A stretch of 64,000 bases of DNA from Burkholderiaceae bacterium. Lineage in GTDB: Bacteria > Pseudomonadota > Gammaproteobacteria > Burkholderiales > Burkholderiaceae_C. A program made the translations under genes and the position numbers. Location of the stretch: NCBI GenBank assembly GCA_004299095.1, contig SCQQ01000121.1, positions 1-64,000 of the forward strand, written 5' to 3'. The notes beneath the pieces are model-generated. The model saw only the letters and a program-made list of their open reading frames with translations. It was not told where the DNA came from and searched no databases. Positions 51,312 through 60,223 of the stretch are shown here, in pieces (positions within the stretch are counted from its first letter, which is position 1; each line of letters starts with the position of its first letter).

Positions 51312-51910
51312 GGGGTGGGTTCGGTTCGTTCGGAAGAATCGGAGGCCGGCCAGAGCTCCCGCGTGATGGCCGGATAAGTCACGCTGCCGTCGGCGTGTGC
51401 GACAGCGCCGCGCGTGAGCGAGGCATCGTCGATGTGCCCCGGCAAGATGTGGTGCACGGTTTCGCCGCGCGCCAGCAGCCAGTCGGTGACGATGCGCCGG
51501 TGGCAGCGCCACCAGACAGTCTCCGAGCACATGTACGCCGAGCGCTCGCGCCGGCCGGCGGCGATCAATTGCGCCAGCGCGGCGCGGAACGCCGGCTGCT
51601 GCGTGTAATCGGCGTAGTTGTGGAAGCTGCGGTTGTCCCAGAACGCATTCAGTTCCGGTGCCACGTTCTTCTGCAGGTTGCGCCGCCCGCCCAGGTCGGC
51701 GATGTGCTCGTAGCTGATGTTCCAGGCTTTCAGTGCGTCCGCAAGCGTGTCGATGTTGAACTGCGGGTTGGTGCGCGAGCGCGGGAACGAGCGCACGTCG
51801 ACCAGGTGCGTGACGCCCGCGCCCCGCAGCATCCGCGCGAATTCTTCCAGCGGATGGCGCGCGTGGCCGATGGTGAAGAACGGCAGCTTCCCGTCGGCGA
51901 TTTCAGTCAT
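51308..51910 (-). CDS. DUF488 domain-containing protein
   Basis: A 200-residue cytoplasmic protein of the DUF488 family, sometimes linked to DNA repair or to thiol chemistry but not biochemically defined. FFTIGHARHPLEEFARMLRG near residue 11 and LVDVRSFPRSRTNPQFN near 36 are the signature. The conserved late motif is SAYMCSETVWWRCHRRIVTD near 125, with two cysteines. It is coupled to xthA by ATGA and to the upstream DUF2945 gene by an 8-base overlap, which supports a repair-linked function by context only. Confidence 0.88.
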   Translation of the reverse strand: MTEIADGKLPFFTIGHARHPLEEFARMLRGAGVTHLVDVRSFPRSRTNPQFNIDTLADALKAWNISYEHIADLGGRRNLQKNVAPELNAFWDNRSFHNYADYTQQPAFRAALAQLIAAGRRERSAYMCSETVWWRCHRRIVTDWLLARGETVHHILPGHIDDASLTRGAVAHADGSVTYPAITRELWPASDSSERTEPTP

Positions 51911-52118
51911 CGATCAAATGCAGCGCCTTGCCCTTGTGCAGCGCCACGTGGCTGGTCTTGTCGCTCCTGATCTCGTACTGCGGCTCTTTTTCCGTCGCGT
52001 GGTGCGTGTAGCCGTGCCAATCGACCGCGCTCGTATGCACGCGGATGATGTGGCCGCTCACCTGGCCCGCTTCCGAGTTCCAGCCGACGTGGTCGCCCAC
52101 CTTGAATTGCTCTGCCAT
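51903..52118 (-). CDS. DUF2945 (HVA1-type TUDOR-like) small protein
   Basis: A 71-residue protein with the DUF2945 pattern: FKVGDHVGWNSEAGQVSGHI, then IRVHT, YEIRSDKT and HVALHKGKALHLI. The fold is predicted to be a small SH3/TUDOR-like barrel. The family is widespread and uncharacterised in bacteria. MAEQFKVGDHV at 52118 is the standard start; an in-frame ATG 12 codons earlier is possible. Overlaps the DUF488 gene by 8 bases. Confidence 0.85.
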   Translation of the reverse strand: MAEQFKVGDHVGWNSEAGQVSGHIIRVHTSAVDWHGYTHHATEKEPQYEIRSDKTSHVALHKGKALHLIDD

Positions 52119-52288
52119 GGCTTTCTGCCGTTGGTCCTGATCCTGGATGGGCAAAGCTTAGCCGTTTTGGAGAAACGGGCCGAGCGCCACTTTCTTCAAG
52201 GCGGCGCTGCAACCGGCCGTTGTCGAAGCGGAGTAAATTGGCTTCCAGTGCGGTTTGCTGAATGCACTCGACAACAAGGAGACACTGG

Positions 52289-53932
52289 ATGACGGACGCT
52301 TATGCGATCGGACTGGACAAGAACGGGGCCAACTACGCGCAGTTGACGCCGCTCGATTTCTACGAGCGTGCGGCCGAGGTGTACCCCGAGCGCCTCGCCG
52401 TCGTGCACGGCGCGCGGCGCTTCACCTGGAAGCAGTTGCGCGATCGTGGCCATCGCCTCGCGTCGGCGCTCGCGAAGCGCGGCATCGGCCGCGACGACAC
52501 GGTGGCCGCACTGCTGCTGAACACGCCGGAAATGGTCGAGTGCTTCTTCGGCGTGCCGCTCGCGGGCGCGGTGCTGAACACGCTCAACACGCGCCTCGAC
52601 ACCGACACCATCGCCTACATCCTCGAGCATGGCGAAGCCAAGGCGCTGCTGGTCGACCGCGAACTGTCGGGCCAGGCGCGCGAGGCGGTGGCCAAGCTCG
52701 CGCGCAAGCCGCTGGTGATCGACGTCGACGACCCCGAGTACGACGGCCCGGGCGAGCGCATCGGCGAAATGGATTACGAGGCCTTCCTGGCCACCGGCAA
52801 TCCGGATCAGGCGTTTCCCGGCCCGAGGGACGAGTGGGACGCGATCGCGCTCAACTACACCTCGGGCACCACCGGCCGGCCCAAGGGCGTGGTCTACCAC
52901 CACCGCGGCGCGTACCTGAACGCGCTGAGCAACGCGCTCGACTGGGACATGCCGCGGCACCCGGTCTATTTGTGGACGCTGCCGATGTTCCACGCGAGCG
53001 GCTGGTGCTTCCCGTGGACGATCGCGGCGCGCGTGGGCGTCAACGTCTGCCTGCGCAAGGTCGACGTGAAGAAGATCTTCGAGCTGATCAAGAGCGAACA
53101 CGTCACGCACTACTGCGGCGCGCCGGTGGTGCAGAGCATGATCATCAACGCACCGGCGGCGCTCAAGGCGGGTATCGAACACACCGTGAACGGTTCGGTC
53201 GCGGGCGCGCCGCCGCCCATGGCCGTGATCGAGGGGCTGGAGGCGATGGGCTTCACCATCACCCACGTCTACGGCCTGACCGAAACGTATGGACCGGCGG
53301 GCCTGTGCGTCAAGCACGCCGACTGGGCCGGCAAGAGCGCCGGCGAGCGCGGCCGGCTGAACGCGCGCCAGGGCGTGCGCTACCTGGCGCAAGCGGCGAT
53401 GACGGTGCTCGACCCGGAGAGCATGAAACCGGTACCGGCCGACGGCGAGACCATGGGCGAAGTCATGTTCCGCGGCAACATCACCATGAAGGGCTACCTG
53501 AAGAACGGGAAGGCCACAGAGGAAGCGTTCGCCGGCGGCTGGTTCCACAGCGGCGACCTCGGCGTGCTCGAGTCCGACGGCTACGTAAAGATCAAGGACC
53601 GCAGCAAGGACATCATCATTTCGGGCGGCGAGAACGTCTCCAGCGTCGAAGTGGAGGATGTGCTTTACCGCCACCCGGCCGTGCTGGCAGCAGCCGTCGT
53701 CGCCAAGCCGGATGACAAGTGGGGCGAGGTTCCGGCGGCCTTCATCGAACTGCGCGAAGGCGCCGCCCAGCCTTCGGTGGACGAGTTGAGGGCCCATTGC
53801 CGCAAGCAATTGCCCGGATTTGCCGTGCCCAAGGTCTTCAGCTTCGGCCCGTTGCCGCGGACCTCGACCGGAAAGATCCAGAAGTTCGTGTTGCGCAAGC
53901 AACTGGATTCGGCCAGCGCCATCAACACCTGA
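52289..53932 (+). CDS. Acyl-CoA synthetase (AMP-forming)
   Basis: An adenylate-forming ligase of 547 residues that activates a carboxylic acid to its CoA thioester. NYTSGTTGRPKGVVYHHRG near residue 190 is the P-loop-like A3 motif, THVYGLTETYGP near 330 the A5 motif, GGWFHSGDLGV near 422 and KDRSKDIIISGGENVSSVEVE near 440 the hinge and C-terminal motifs. The end has TSTGKIQKF with the catalytic lysine. It resembles DmdB/medium-chain or propionate-derived acyl ligases. AAGGAGAC lies before ATG 52289. Confidence 0.91.
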   Translation: MTDAYAIGLDKNGANYAQLTPLDFYERAAEVYPERLAVVHGARRFTWKQLRDRGHRLASALAKRGIGRDDTVAALLLNTPEMVECFFGVPLAGAVLNTLNTRLDTDTIAYILEHGEAKALLVDRELSGQAREAVAKLARKPLVIDVDDPEYDGPGERIGEMDYEAFLATGNPDQAFPGPRDEWDAIALNYTSGTTGRPKGVVYHHRGAYLNALSNALDWDMPRHPVYLWTLPMFHASGWCFPWTIAARVGVNVCLRKVDVKKIFELIKSEHVTHYCGAPVVQSMIINAPAALKAGIEHTVNGSVAGAPPPMAVIEGLEAMGFTITHVYGLTETYGPAGLCVKHADWAGKSAGERGRLNARQGVRYLAQAAMTVLDPESMKPVPADGETMGEVMFRGNITMKGYLKNGKATEEAFAGGWFHSGDLGVLESDGYVKIKDRSKDIIISGGENVSSVEVEDVLYRHPAVLAAAVVAKPDDKWGEVPAAFIELREGAAQPSVDELRAHCRKQLPGFAVPKVFSFGPLPRTSTGKIQKFVLRKQLDSASAINT

Positions 53933-53944
53933 GGATTCACGGGT

Positions 53945-53968
53945 TGCCGACGTGCCTGCTCGTCGGCA
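53945..53968. terminator. Possible terminator between convergent acyl-CoA synthetase and folA
   Basis: An 8-bp perfect stem TGCCGACG (53945-53952) and CGTCGGCA (53961-53968) with an 8-base loop, in the 49-base gap between two converging genes. The plus strand continues GCGTTT, a weak U-run. It plausibly terminates the plus-strand gene, but the U-tract is short. Confidence 0.45.
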
Positions 53969-53981
53969 GCGTTTACCGATC

Positions 53982-54494
53982 TCAGGCAGCGCGACGGTGC
54001 CAGGTCACGAAGCGGATGTGCAGGCCGCTTGCGGTTTCTTGAGCGTCCTCGGCGATGCGCCGCCATTCGGGGCCGATCTGCGGCGCGAATGTGTCACCCG
54101 TGAAATCCACGTCGATTTCGGTCACGACCAGTTCGGTCGCAAGCGGCAGCGCCGCCTGGAAAATCTGTGCACCGCCGATCACCCAGATTTTTTCAGCGCC
54201 GGCACATTGCCGCAGCGCATCGTCCAGACTGGTGGCGCGCAGCGCGCCGGGCGCGTGCCAGTCAGCCTGGCGCGTAACCACGAGGTTGGTGCGTCCCGGC
54301 AGCGGCCGGACGCGGAGCGGAATCGAATCCCAAGTCTTGCGCCCCATGATCACCGGATGGTCCAGCGTCACACGCTTGAAATGCGCCAGGTCTTCCGGCA
54401 GATGCCAGGGCATGACGCCGCCCCGACCGATCACGCCGTTGCGGGCCTGGGCCCAGATGAGGGAGATTCGGGGTAGTCGTGTGGGCGGATTCAT
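53982..54494 (-). CDS. folA: Dihydrofolate reductase
   Basis: DHFR reduces dihydrofolate to tetrahydrofolate with NADPH and is the target of trimethoprim. The 170-residue protein has the chromosomal type I motifs: LIWAQARNGVIGRGGVMPWH near residue 12, LPEDLAHFKRVT with the substrate-binding acid, VIMGRKTWDSIP near 49, and IWVIGGAQIFQAAL near 102. Start ATG 54494. It is a stand-alone gene here; thyA, a common neighbour in related genomes, is not adjacent. Confidence 0.95.
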   Translation of the reverse strand: MNPPTRLPRISLIWAQARNGVIGRGGVMPWHLPEDLAHFKRVTLDHPVIMGRKTWDSIPLRVRPLPGRTNLVVTRQADWHAPGALRATSLDDALRQCAGAEKIWVIGGAQIFQAALPLATELVVTEIDVDFTGDTFAPQIGPEWRRIAEDAQETASGLHIRFVTWHRRAA

Positions 54495-54573
54495 TCGAGC
54501 AGCTTGAATCAGATAGCCGCAGCCAAGTCGGCCGCTGCATCCTCAGGTCGCCGATTGTCCGCGTGATTCCGCG

Positions 54574-54617
54574 AAAAAAAAGCGGCGGCTTCCGGATTTC
54601 CGATCCGGTGCCACCGC
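54574..54617 (-). terminator. Rho-independent terminator of the 725-residue lipoprotein gene
   Basis: On the minus strand GCGGTGGC and GCCGCCGC (one wobble pair) enclose an inner CCGGAT/ATCCGG hairpin, followed by a run of eight T. Plus-strand coordinates are 54582-54617 for the stem and 54574-54581 for the T-run. It is about 70 bases after the stop of the large lipoprotein gene and shows that gene is transcribed as the end of its own unit. Confidence 0.85.
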
Positions 54618-54686
54618 AGTGTCGGCCGCTGAAACGAGCTGCCCGACATCATCGGCTGGTGCGTTTCAGTCGCCCGGCGTCAGCTC

Positions 54687-56864
54687 TCAAAAGTTGGCGG
54701 GTGGCGTTCCGGAACCGACCAAAGGCGGTCCGAAGCTGAGGAAGTTCTTGACCGTCTGCGGGTCCTTGCTGGTTTGGTCTTGTGCCGAGTTCGGATTGGC
54801 GCCTCGGCACCAATCGGCCGAAGAGCTCGGGCTGATGTTGGCACCCGTGACGGTGCAATTGCTGACGATGCTTGACTTCTCCGGTTGGCAAGGTTGATCG
54901 CCGGGTCCGACTTTGCATGAGAACGAACTGGTGACATCAAAGCTGTAGACGTTGTTGTCCACATCCGTCAGGCTCACCCGGATAGGGTAGCTCGCAACTG
55001 TTCCCACTCGGAAACCGCTTATCTGTTCCGCCTGGCTTAACGTCATGTCCTGTTTCACGGTGTCGCAGTTCGATTTCGCCGCGTTGTAAACACAAACGCC
55101 GTAACTCTTGAGGTAGGGCTTGTCGGTGTCAGCATAGCCAGCGGGTGGGCCAAGCACGACCGAGAAGCCGCCTTGATAGCTGAATTTCCCTTCGTTTGGC
55201 AGGCCGCTGGGGCCGCCAACTGTGTAGATCAGGCCACTTCCGTCCTCTTGCATGAAACCGACGGCATCGTCGACTGAGAAACCGTAGGCGTTCATGTCGA
55301 GGTCTTCGTGGATCAACTTCACATAAGGATTGAATATGAAGTTGGGATCGGTCTGAGTACGGTAGTTGTATTGCAAATCTTCGATGTACATCGATTGGAC
55401 TTGCGCGTGCGTCCACGTGGTTCCGTTGACCGTGACCGTCGTGTCGGCCAGCGGATTCAACCCCGCGTTACCGCAGTTCTCGTTGTATGGAACCCAACCG
55501 TAAACGTGCCTGAGAACGGTGGTGTAGTTGAAAGGCACCTGTGGCGCAGTCCGTGCGCAGCCGGGACCGTTGTAATCGGACTCGTAGCTCTGATAGTTTT
55601 GTTTGAAAAACGCATAAATCAGTTGCATGTCGCTGTGCATTGCTGCAGGGCAAGTTTCGGTTGCAGCCGGTGCGCCATCCGCCGGATCCCAGCTAACACA
55701 AGATGCCCACAAATTGTTGAGGCGCTGCACTGCCTTGCCAGCTTGTTGAGGCGGGCTCCCGCAGGTGGTTGGGCTCTCGATGCACCCCACGGTGGTCAGA
55801 AGCGGAGGGTTTGCTTGACCCGGCCATGGGACGGGGATATCCGCCTGATTGGCATCTGCGAGCGCACCCTGCTGAACGAACGAGTTGTAGGTTGCCGGCA
55901 GCCTGAGCTCGGACATGTTGTAGACCGTCCAGTCGTTGCCAAAGGAATTCGGGTCCGTGACGAACGACTTGAGCTTTGCGGCGAAAGTCGGCAAGTCAAC
56001 AGTCGACCCGCTGTAGCCGATGTACGGGTTGCCGGCGGGCTCCATTGCAACCGGCAGGTAAACCTGATCCACGTACGAAATGTTGTAGCCGACGAGCGGC
56101 GGCCGCAAGAGTGGCACACCCGGTTGTGAGATGGGCGCCGGAATGGTGCCAAACGTAAATTCCGTCAATTGCGCATAAAGAGGCTCTTTGGGCTCTCCGG
56201 CGCTATTGGAGTAGGTGGTCAACGTGCACGGCGTGTTGCCTTGCGCCAGGCAACTCACGCCCGCGGGCAGGGTTGTCAACGATACATCAACCGGATCGGG
56301 TTTACTCGCGTGCAGTCGCTCGATGCCGTGCTCGCCATCGGCGCTGCTAGCAACGATCACGCGCCCGCCGTTCCACCACGTGATGTGGTCGTCTGGGCCG
56401 CCGGATATCGCACTGTAGAGCGGCAACGTGACCCGGACAGCTCCTCCGGCCGGTATGCCGCCTTGCCCATTCACATTGGATTCATTGATGAACAACTTGT
56501 AGATTTGACTGACCGCGAATGGCTTCGCCGTGGTGCGCTCGCAGGCCTGCATCCATTGGTCAACTCCCTTCGCGCCCGAAATGATGACCGGATAAATCGG
56601 CTCGTTCGAGTCGTTGTAGATCGTGATGGTCTTACCCTGCACCGGCATCGGATTGCCGTTGATGTCCTTGCAGGTGACGGTAGCCGCGGGGCTGATGGGC
56701 TGGTTCGGCAGGGCGTCGCTTCCCGGCCCGATGGGCGCCAGAGCCACGTCGCTGCCATCACCCAAGCACGCCGAAAGCGTGCAGATCACCAGGATGGCGC
56801 CCGCCAAGCGCGCCGATCGCGCCCACAATTGGTGCGACGTGCTCCCTCGCAATCTCGGATGCAT
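54687..56864 (-). CDS. Large secreted lipoprotein of unknown function, thaumatin-like N-terminal part
   Basis: A 725-residue protein with a lipoprotein signal (LAGAILVICTLSAC, cysteine near residue 32 followed by LGDGSD). From about 65 to 170 it resembles the beta-sandwich start of thaumatin-like or glucanase-type proteins: ITIYNDSNEPIYPVIISGAK, then IPAGGAVRVTLPLYS and ITWWNGGRVIVAS. The rest is Tyr/Asn/Pro-rich with many paired cysteines, unlike any family I know. Base composition is visibly less GC-rich than the neighbours, which suggests acquisition or relaxed codon use. GGGAG precedes ATG 56864. Function unknown. Confidence 0.8.
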   Translation of the reverse strand: MHPRLRGSTSHQLWARSARLAGAILVICTLSACLGDGSDVALAPIGPGSDALPNQPISPAATVTCKDINGNPMPVQGKTITIYNDSNEPIYPVIISGAKGVDQWMQACERTTAKPFAVSQIYKLFINESNVNGQGGIPAGGAVRVTLPLYSAISGGPDDHITWWNGGRVIVASSADGEHGIERLHASKPDPVDVSLTTLPAGVSCLAQGNTPCTLTTYSNSAGEPKEPLYAQLTEFTFGTIPAPISQPGVPLLRPPLVGYNISYVDQVYLPVAMEPAGNPYIGYSGSTVDLPTFAAKLKSFVTDPNSFGNDWTVYNMSELRLPATYNSFVQQGALADANQADIPVPWPGQANPPLLTTVGCIESPTTCGSPPQQAGKAVQRLNNLWASCVSWDPADGAPAATETCPAAMHSDMQLIYAFFKQNYQSYESDYNGPGCARTAPQVPFNYTTVLRHVYGWVPYNENCGNAGLNPLADTTVTVNGTTWTHAQVQSMYIEDLQYNYRTQTDPNFIFNPYVKLIHEDLDMNAYGFSVDDAVGFMQEDGSGLIYTVGGPSGLPNEGKFSYQGGFSVVLGPPAGYADTDKPYLKSYGVCVYNAAKSNCDTVKQDMTLSQAEQISGFRVGTVASYPIRVSLTDVDNNVYSFDVTSSFSCKVGPGDQPCQPEKSSIVSNCTVTGANISPSSSADWCRGANPNSAQDQTSKDPQTVKNFLSFGPPLVGSGTPPANF

Positions 56865-57020
56865 CAAATTTCTCCCGTTGTACAAGGCGCTGCACTGGAG
56901 CGCCGTATTCCTCGTGGGCCATGGCGCGTCCCGGACACTGTCCGGCGTCATCCGTCAGCGCCGCCCTTCCGGATGCAGCTTAGGCTGCCGAAGCGGGGAA
57001 AACCATGCGCGCGACCCCGA

Positions 57021-57049
57021 TTGGGACGCATGGCCGATCCTTGGGACGC
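57021..57049. promoter_or_regulatory. Direct repeat with 20-bp period, possible operator
   Basis: TTGGGACGC occurs at 57021-57029 and again at 57041-57049, so the copies lie about two helical turns apart on the same face of DNA. This spacing is what AraC-family proteins use for paired half-sites, and an AraC gene ends about 260 bases away. It lies 157 bases upstream of the lipoprotein start. The assignment as an operator is inference. Confidence 0.35.
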
Positions 57050-57074
57050 CACGACATCAGGACGTGGCGTTTTT
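57046..57074 (+). terminator. Orphan rho-independent terminator
   Basis: An 8-bp perfect stem ACGCCACG (57046-57053) and CGTGGCGT (57063-57070) with a 9-base loop, ending in a T-run (57070-57074). It is oriented for plus-strand transcription, yet no plus-strand gene precedes it for more than 2.9 kb (the nearest upstream plus-strand gene ends at 53932). It may end an antisense or small RNA starting in 56700-57000, or be a chance hairpin. Confidence 0.5.
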
Positions 57075-57306
57075 GGCGATGTTCTGTTTCACACTGTTGC
57101 AGGCGGGTTGTCGCCGTACGGCCATGGGTGCTGTCGCGGTTTTTGGGAGCCTTGCTTTTCGTGCGTTCCGCGGGCAGGCGCAACACTGGAAGGAGTGGAT
57201 GGAGTATTCGAGTTTTTTGGGGTTCCCGCGATTCTGGCGAGCGCGACGCCGGGACCCGTTTGACGCGGCGTTGCGCGCCGTGCCGCAAGGGCAAGGGCGG
57301 CAGTTT

Positions 57307-58338
57307 TCAGGGGGTGGGCGATCGCAGCTTGACCGCACGCGCATGCCGCTGCCAATCGGACGGCGTGGCCCCAAAGCGCGACTTGAACGCCCGGCTGAAG
57401 TGCGATTGATCGGCAAAGCCGCAATGCCAGGCCAGGGCGCCCAGATGGACCCAGCCGCCGCGTTCGAGCACCGCCCGCGCGCGCTGCAGGCGCACTTCGC
57501 GCAGCGCGCCCATGACGGTTTCGCCCCGGTCGGCAAAGGCGGCGTACAGGCGCGAGCGGGAGCAGGCGATGCCGCGGGCGATGGCGGTGGCGTCAAGCTC
57601 GGGGCGCTCGGCGTGCTGTTCCATGAAATGCAGCGCTGCGGCATACCGGCCGGCCGACAGGCTGCCCAACGTGTCATCCGCGGCGTCGTTCGCCGCGACG
57701 GGGTGGGCTGCCTGGTGCAGCGCCAGCAGCGCCAGCGCATGGGCGCCGTCCAGCAAGCCGGCGCGTTCGGTGGCGTCCAGGGTCAGCGCCGAGCGCGCGA
57801 GGAGCGCCAATTGGGCGTGCAATGCGGGAGCGATCGCGCACTGGTCGAGCGGAACGGGCAGCCCGCAGCCGCGCACATTCGCGCCCATGGCGCGCATCGC
57901 TTCAGTGCGCGACAGGATCAGGTAGGCCTCGCGCGCCGGGCCGATCCATTCGTAGCGTGCCATCTGGCTCAGGTCATACAGGGCCAGCGAGCCTGCTCCG
58001 ACGCGCCTGCGGCTGTTCCTGGCGTCGTCGATGTGGACGACGCCTTCGAGGATGGACGTCATGACCACCATGTCGGCGCAGCCAGGACGCTGGCGTGCGT
58101 CGGCACGGGTCGCGTAGTCGGTGGAGCGCATGGTGCCGAAGCGGCAGGCTCCGTTGCGCAGCATCACCAGATCGGCCTCCAGGGCGCGGCCCGGCTGCGG
58201 CTGCTCCAGCTCGACCAACTGGTGCGCCCTGGCGCGCCAGGCTTCGAAGCGCACGCAGGGCTCGAATTGGTCGGTCGAGAGGTGCTCCAGCGTGCAGACG
58301 TCACCGCCGTCGTGCGGGGTCGGCTTGTTCTCTTGCAT
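57307..58338 (-). CDS. AraC-family transcriptional regulator
   Basis: A 343-residue regulator. Residues 1-210 form an AraC-binding-like-2 domain (FEPCVRFEAWRARAHQLVEL near 26, then VHIDDARNSRRRVGAGSLAL), as in FeaR/NphR-type activators. Residues about 235-335 contain two helix-turn-helix units: LDATAIARGIACSRSRLYAAF near 250 and LGALAWHCGFADQSHFSRAF near 295, the classical AraC signature, followed by ATPSDWQR. Effector unknown. It is divergent from the serine-hydrolase gene at 58529 across about 190 bases and may control it. Confidence 0.92.
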   Translation of the reverse strand: MQENKPTPHDGGDVCTLEHLSTDQFEPCVRFEAWRARAHQLVELEQPQPGRALEADLVMLRNGACRFGTMRSTDYATRADARQRPGCADMVVMTSILEGVVHIDDARNSRRRVGAGSLALYDLSQMARYEWIGPAREAYLILSRTEAMRAMGANVRGCGLPVPLDQCAIAPALHAQLALLARSALTLDATERAGLLDGAHALALLALHQAAHPVAANDAADDTLGSLSAGRYAAALHFMEQHAERPELDATAIARGIACSRSRLYAAFADRGETVMGALREVRLQRARAVLERGGWVHLGALAWHCGFADQSHFSRAFKSRFGATPSDWQRHARAVKLRSPTP

Positions 58339-58528
58339 AGGTTGTTATCGCCCGACTCCCAAGGCGGGACGTCGCTCCTCAAATGCCGGGTTCGCGAGCG
58401 GATTATCCGTGCTGCGGTGCCGGATTCTTGTTTCTCGGGAATAAAACGGTGTCGCCGCCGCCACACGTGCCCACGGGGTCGAATGACGTATTGTGCGGGC
58501 CCGCAATCGGGAATTCAGCAAGGTGGGA

Positions 58529-60124
58529 ATGATGTTTAAAACTCCGTGCGGACCGCGTTTGTTCTGGGCCCCGTTGACCGTGGTCGCGCTGGTCGCCTTG
58601 AGTGCATGTGGCGGCAGCGACGCCTCGGCGCTGCAGGCGCAGGCGGTCCAGCGGGCCGCCGTCAAGCTCGATACGCTGGTGCCGCAATGGATGGCACGCA
58701 CCGGCGTTCCGGGCGTGGCCGTCGCGGTGGTCTATCGCGGGCGAACGATATACATCAAGGGCTTTGGCGTGCGCCGCGTGGGCGAGAGCGCACCGGTGGA
58801 TGCCGACACGGTGTTTCAACTGGCTTCGGTTTCGAAATCGGTGGGTGCAACCGTCATGGCGGCGCAAATGCCGGGCGATGCGGGGAGTGACGGGGGGCCG
58901 GTGATCACTTGGAGCACGCCCGTCGAAAGCCTGATGCCCGGCTTCGAGTTGGCCTACCCCGACCCGGCCACCAATGCCAAGCTGACGCTGGGCGACTTGT
59001 ACGCGCACCGCAGCGGCTTGCCCGATCACGCGGGCGACCAGTTGGAAGAGATCGGCTACACGCGGGCCGACATCCTGCAGCGCTTGCGCGATGTCCCGTT
59101 GAATGCCTACGGCAGCTACGACTACACCAATTTCGGCCTGACGGCTGCCGCGCAGGCGATGGCCGACGCCCGCGGCGTCGACTGGGAAACGCTGTCCGAA
59201 AACGCGCTCTACCAGCCGCTGGGCATGACCAGCACCAGTTCGCGCTACGCCGATTTCGTGGCGCGCAGCGATCGCGCCTGGGGCCACGTACAGATCGGCT
59301 GGTCGTACGACACCTACGGCCAGGAGCCTGCGCAGTACCAGGTGCAGATTCCGCCACGCGATCCGGATGCGCAAGCGCCGGCGGGCGGCGTGAGTTCCAG
59401 CGCCAGCGACATGGCGCGCTGGATGAAACTGGTGCTGGCGGGTGGCCAGTGGAACGGCCAGCAGTTGTTGAGTCCCGATGCGCTGCAAGCCGCATTGACG
59501 GCCCAACCGGGCGGCAAATACGGCTACGGCTTCAACGTGGGCACCGATCCCGAAGGCCATCCGACCGTTTCGCACTCGGGTGCGTTCACGATGGGTGCGG
59601 CCACGACGTTCATCTTGTGGCCCGAGGCGGATCTGGGCATCACGGTGCTGACCAACGCCCAGCCGCGCGGCCTGGCCGAGGCGATCGCCGTGGCTTTTGG
59701 TGAAGCCGCGCTGGGCGATGCACCGGGCGCGGCACCAGGTACCGACTGGCTCGCCTTCATGCAGGCGCTGCCGGCGTTCCACGACATGTACAAGCCGCTG
59801 GGCAAGCTGGCGGGGCAAACGCCGCCCGCCAACGCCATGCCGCCGAGCGCGCCGCTTGCGAGCTATGTGGGCAACTACACCAACACGTATTACGGCACCG
59901 CGCAGATCGTGCTGGATGCCGACGGCCAGTCGCTCGATCTGGTGATGGGCCCGGCCGCCGTGCGCTATCACTTGTTTCGCTGGGACGGCGACGAATTCGC
60001 CTTTGATTTGCAGAGCGAAAACGCGGCGACCGGGTCGATTTCAGCGGTGCAGTTCATGCCGCAGAGCATGCAAATCGAGTACTTCAGCCAGGATGCGGCA
60101 CACGGACTGTTCGAGCGCCAGTAA
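58529..60124 (+). CDS. Serine hydrolase lipoprotein, class C beta-lactamase fold
   Basis: A lipidated periplasmic-facing enzyme of about 531 residues. The signal ends ALSAC, cysteine near residue 28, followed by GGSDAS. The penicillin-recognising fold shows SVSK near 100-103 (nucleophile and base), YTN near 199 and HSG near 348 (in place of KTG). A C-terminal domain of about 130 residues (YVGNYTNTYYGTAQIVLDAD) corresponds to DUF3471. Such proteins are esterases, D-amino-acid peptidases or muropeptide enzymes; beta-lactam resistance is not implied. ATG 58529 (or 58532) follows AAGGTGGGA. Confidence 0.88.
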   Translation: MMFKTPCGPRLFWAPLTVVALVALSACGGSDASALQAQAVQRAAVKLDTLVPQWMARTGVPGVAVAVVYRGRTIYIKGFGVRRVGESAPVDADTVFQLASVSKSVGATVMAAQMPGDAGSDGGPVITWSTPVESLMPGFELAYPDPATNAKLTLGDLYAHRSGLPDHAGDQLEEIGYTRADILQRLRDVPLNAYGSYDYTNFGLTAAAQAMADARGVDWETLSENALYQPLGMTSTSSRYADFVARSDRAWGHVQIGWSYDTYGQEPAQYQVQIPPRDPDAQAPAGGVSSSASDMARWMKLVLAGGQWNGQQLLSPDALQAALTAQPGGKYGYGFNVGTDPEGHPTVSHSGAFTMGAATTFILWPEADLGITVLTNAQPRGLAEAIAVAFGEAALGDAPGAAPGTDWLAFMQALPAFHDMYKPLGKLAGQTPPANAMPPSAPLASYVGNYTNTYYGTAQIVLDADGQSLDLVMGPAAVRYHLFRWDGDEFAFDLQSENAATGSISAVQFMPQSMQIEYFSQDAAHGLFERQ

Positions 60125-60223
60125 TTCCGAACCGGAGCGGGTGAATACGGAACGGCCCCGCATGCGCGTTCGGCCGGAGGAAGGAAACGCGGTGGCGGTC
60201 ATGGTTAACGAATGAGGGGTGAC

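Larger units (their letters stand above)
56865..57306. other. 442-base gap upstream of the large lipoprotein gene
   Basis: No gene is supported here. It contains a 9-base direct repeat TTGGGACGC at 57021-57029 and 57041-57049 (period 20), immediately overlapped by a plus-strand terminator hairpin at 57046-57074. The area near 56865-57020 should hold the promoter of the lipoprotein gene. The remainder to 57306 shows nothing distinct. Confidence 0.5.
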
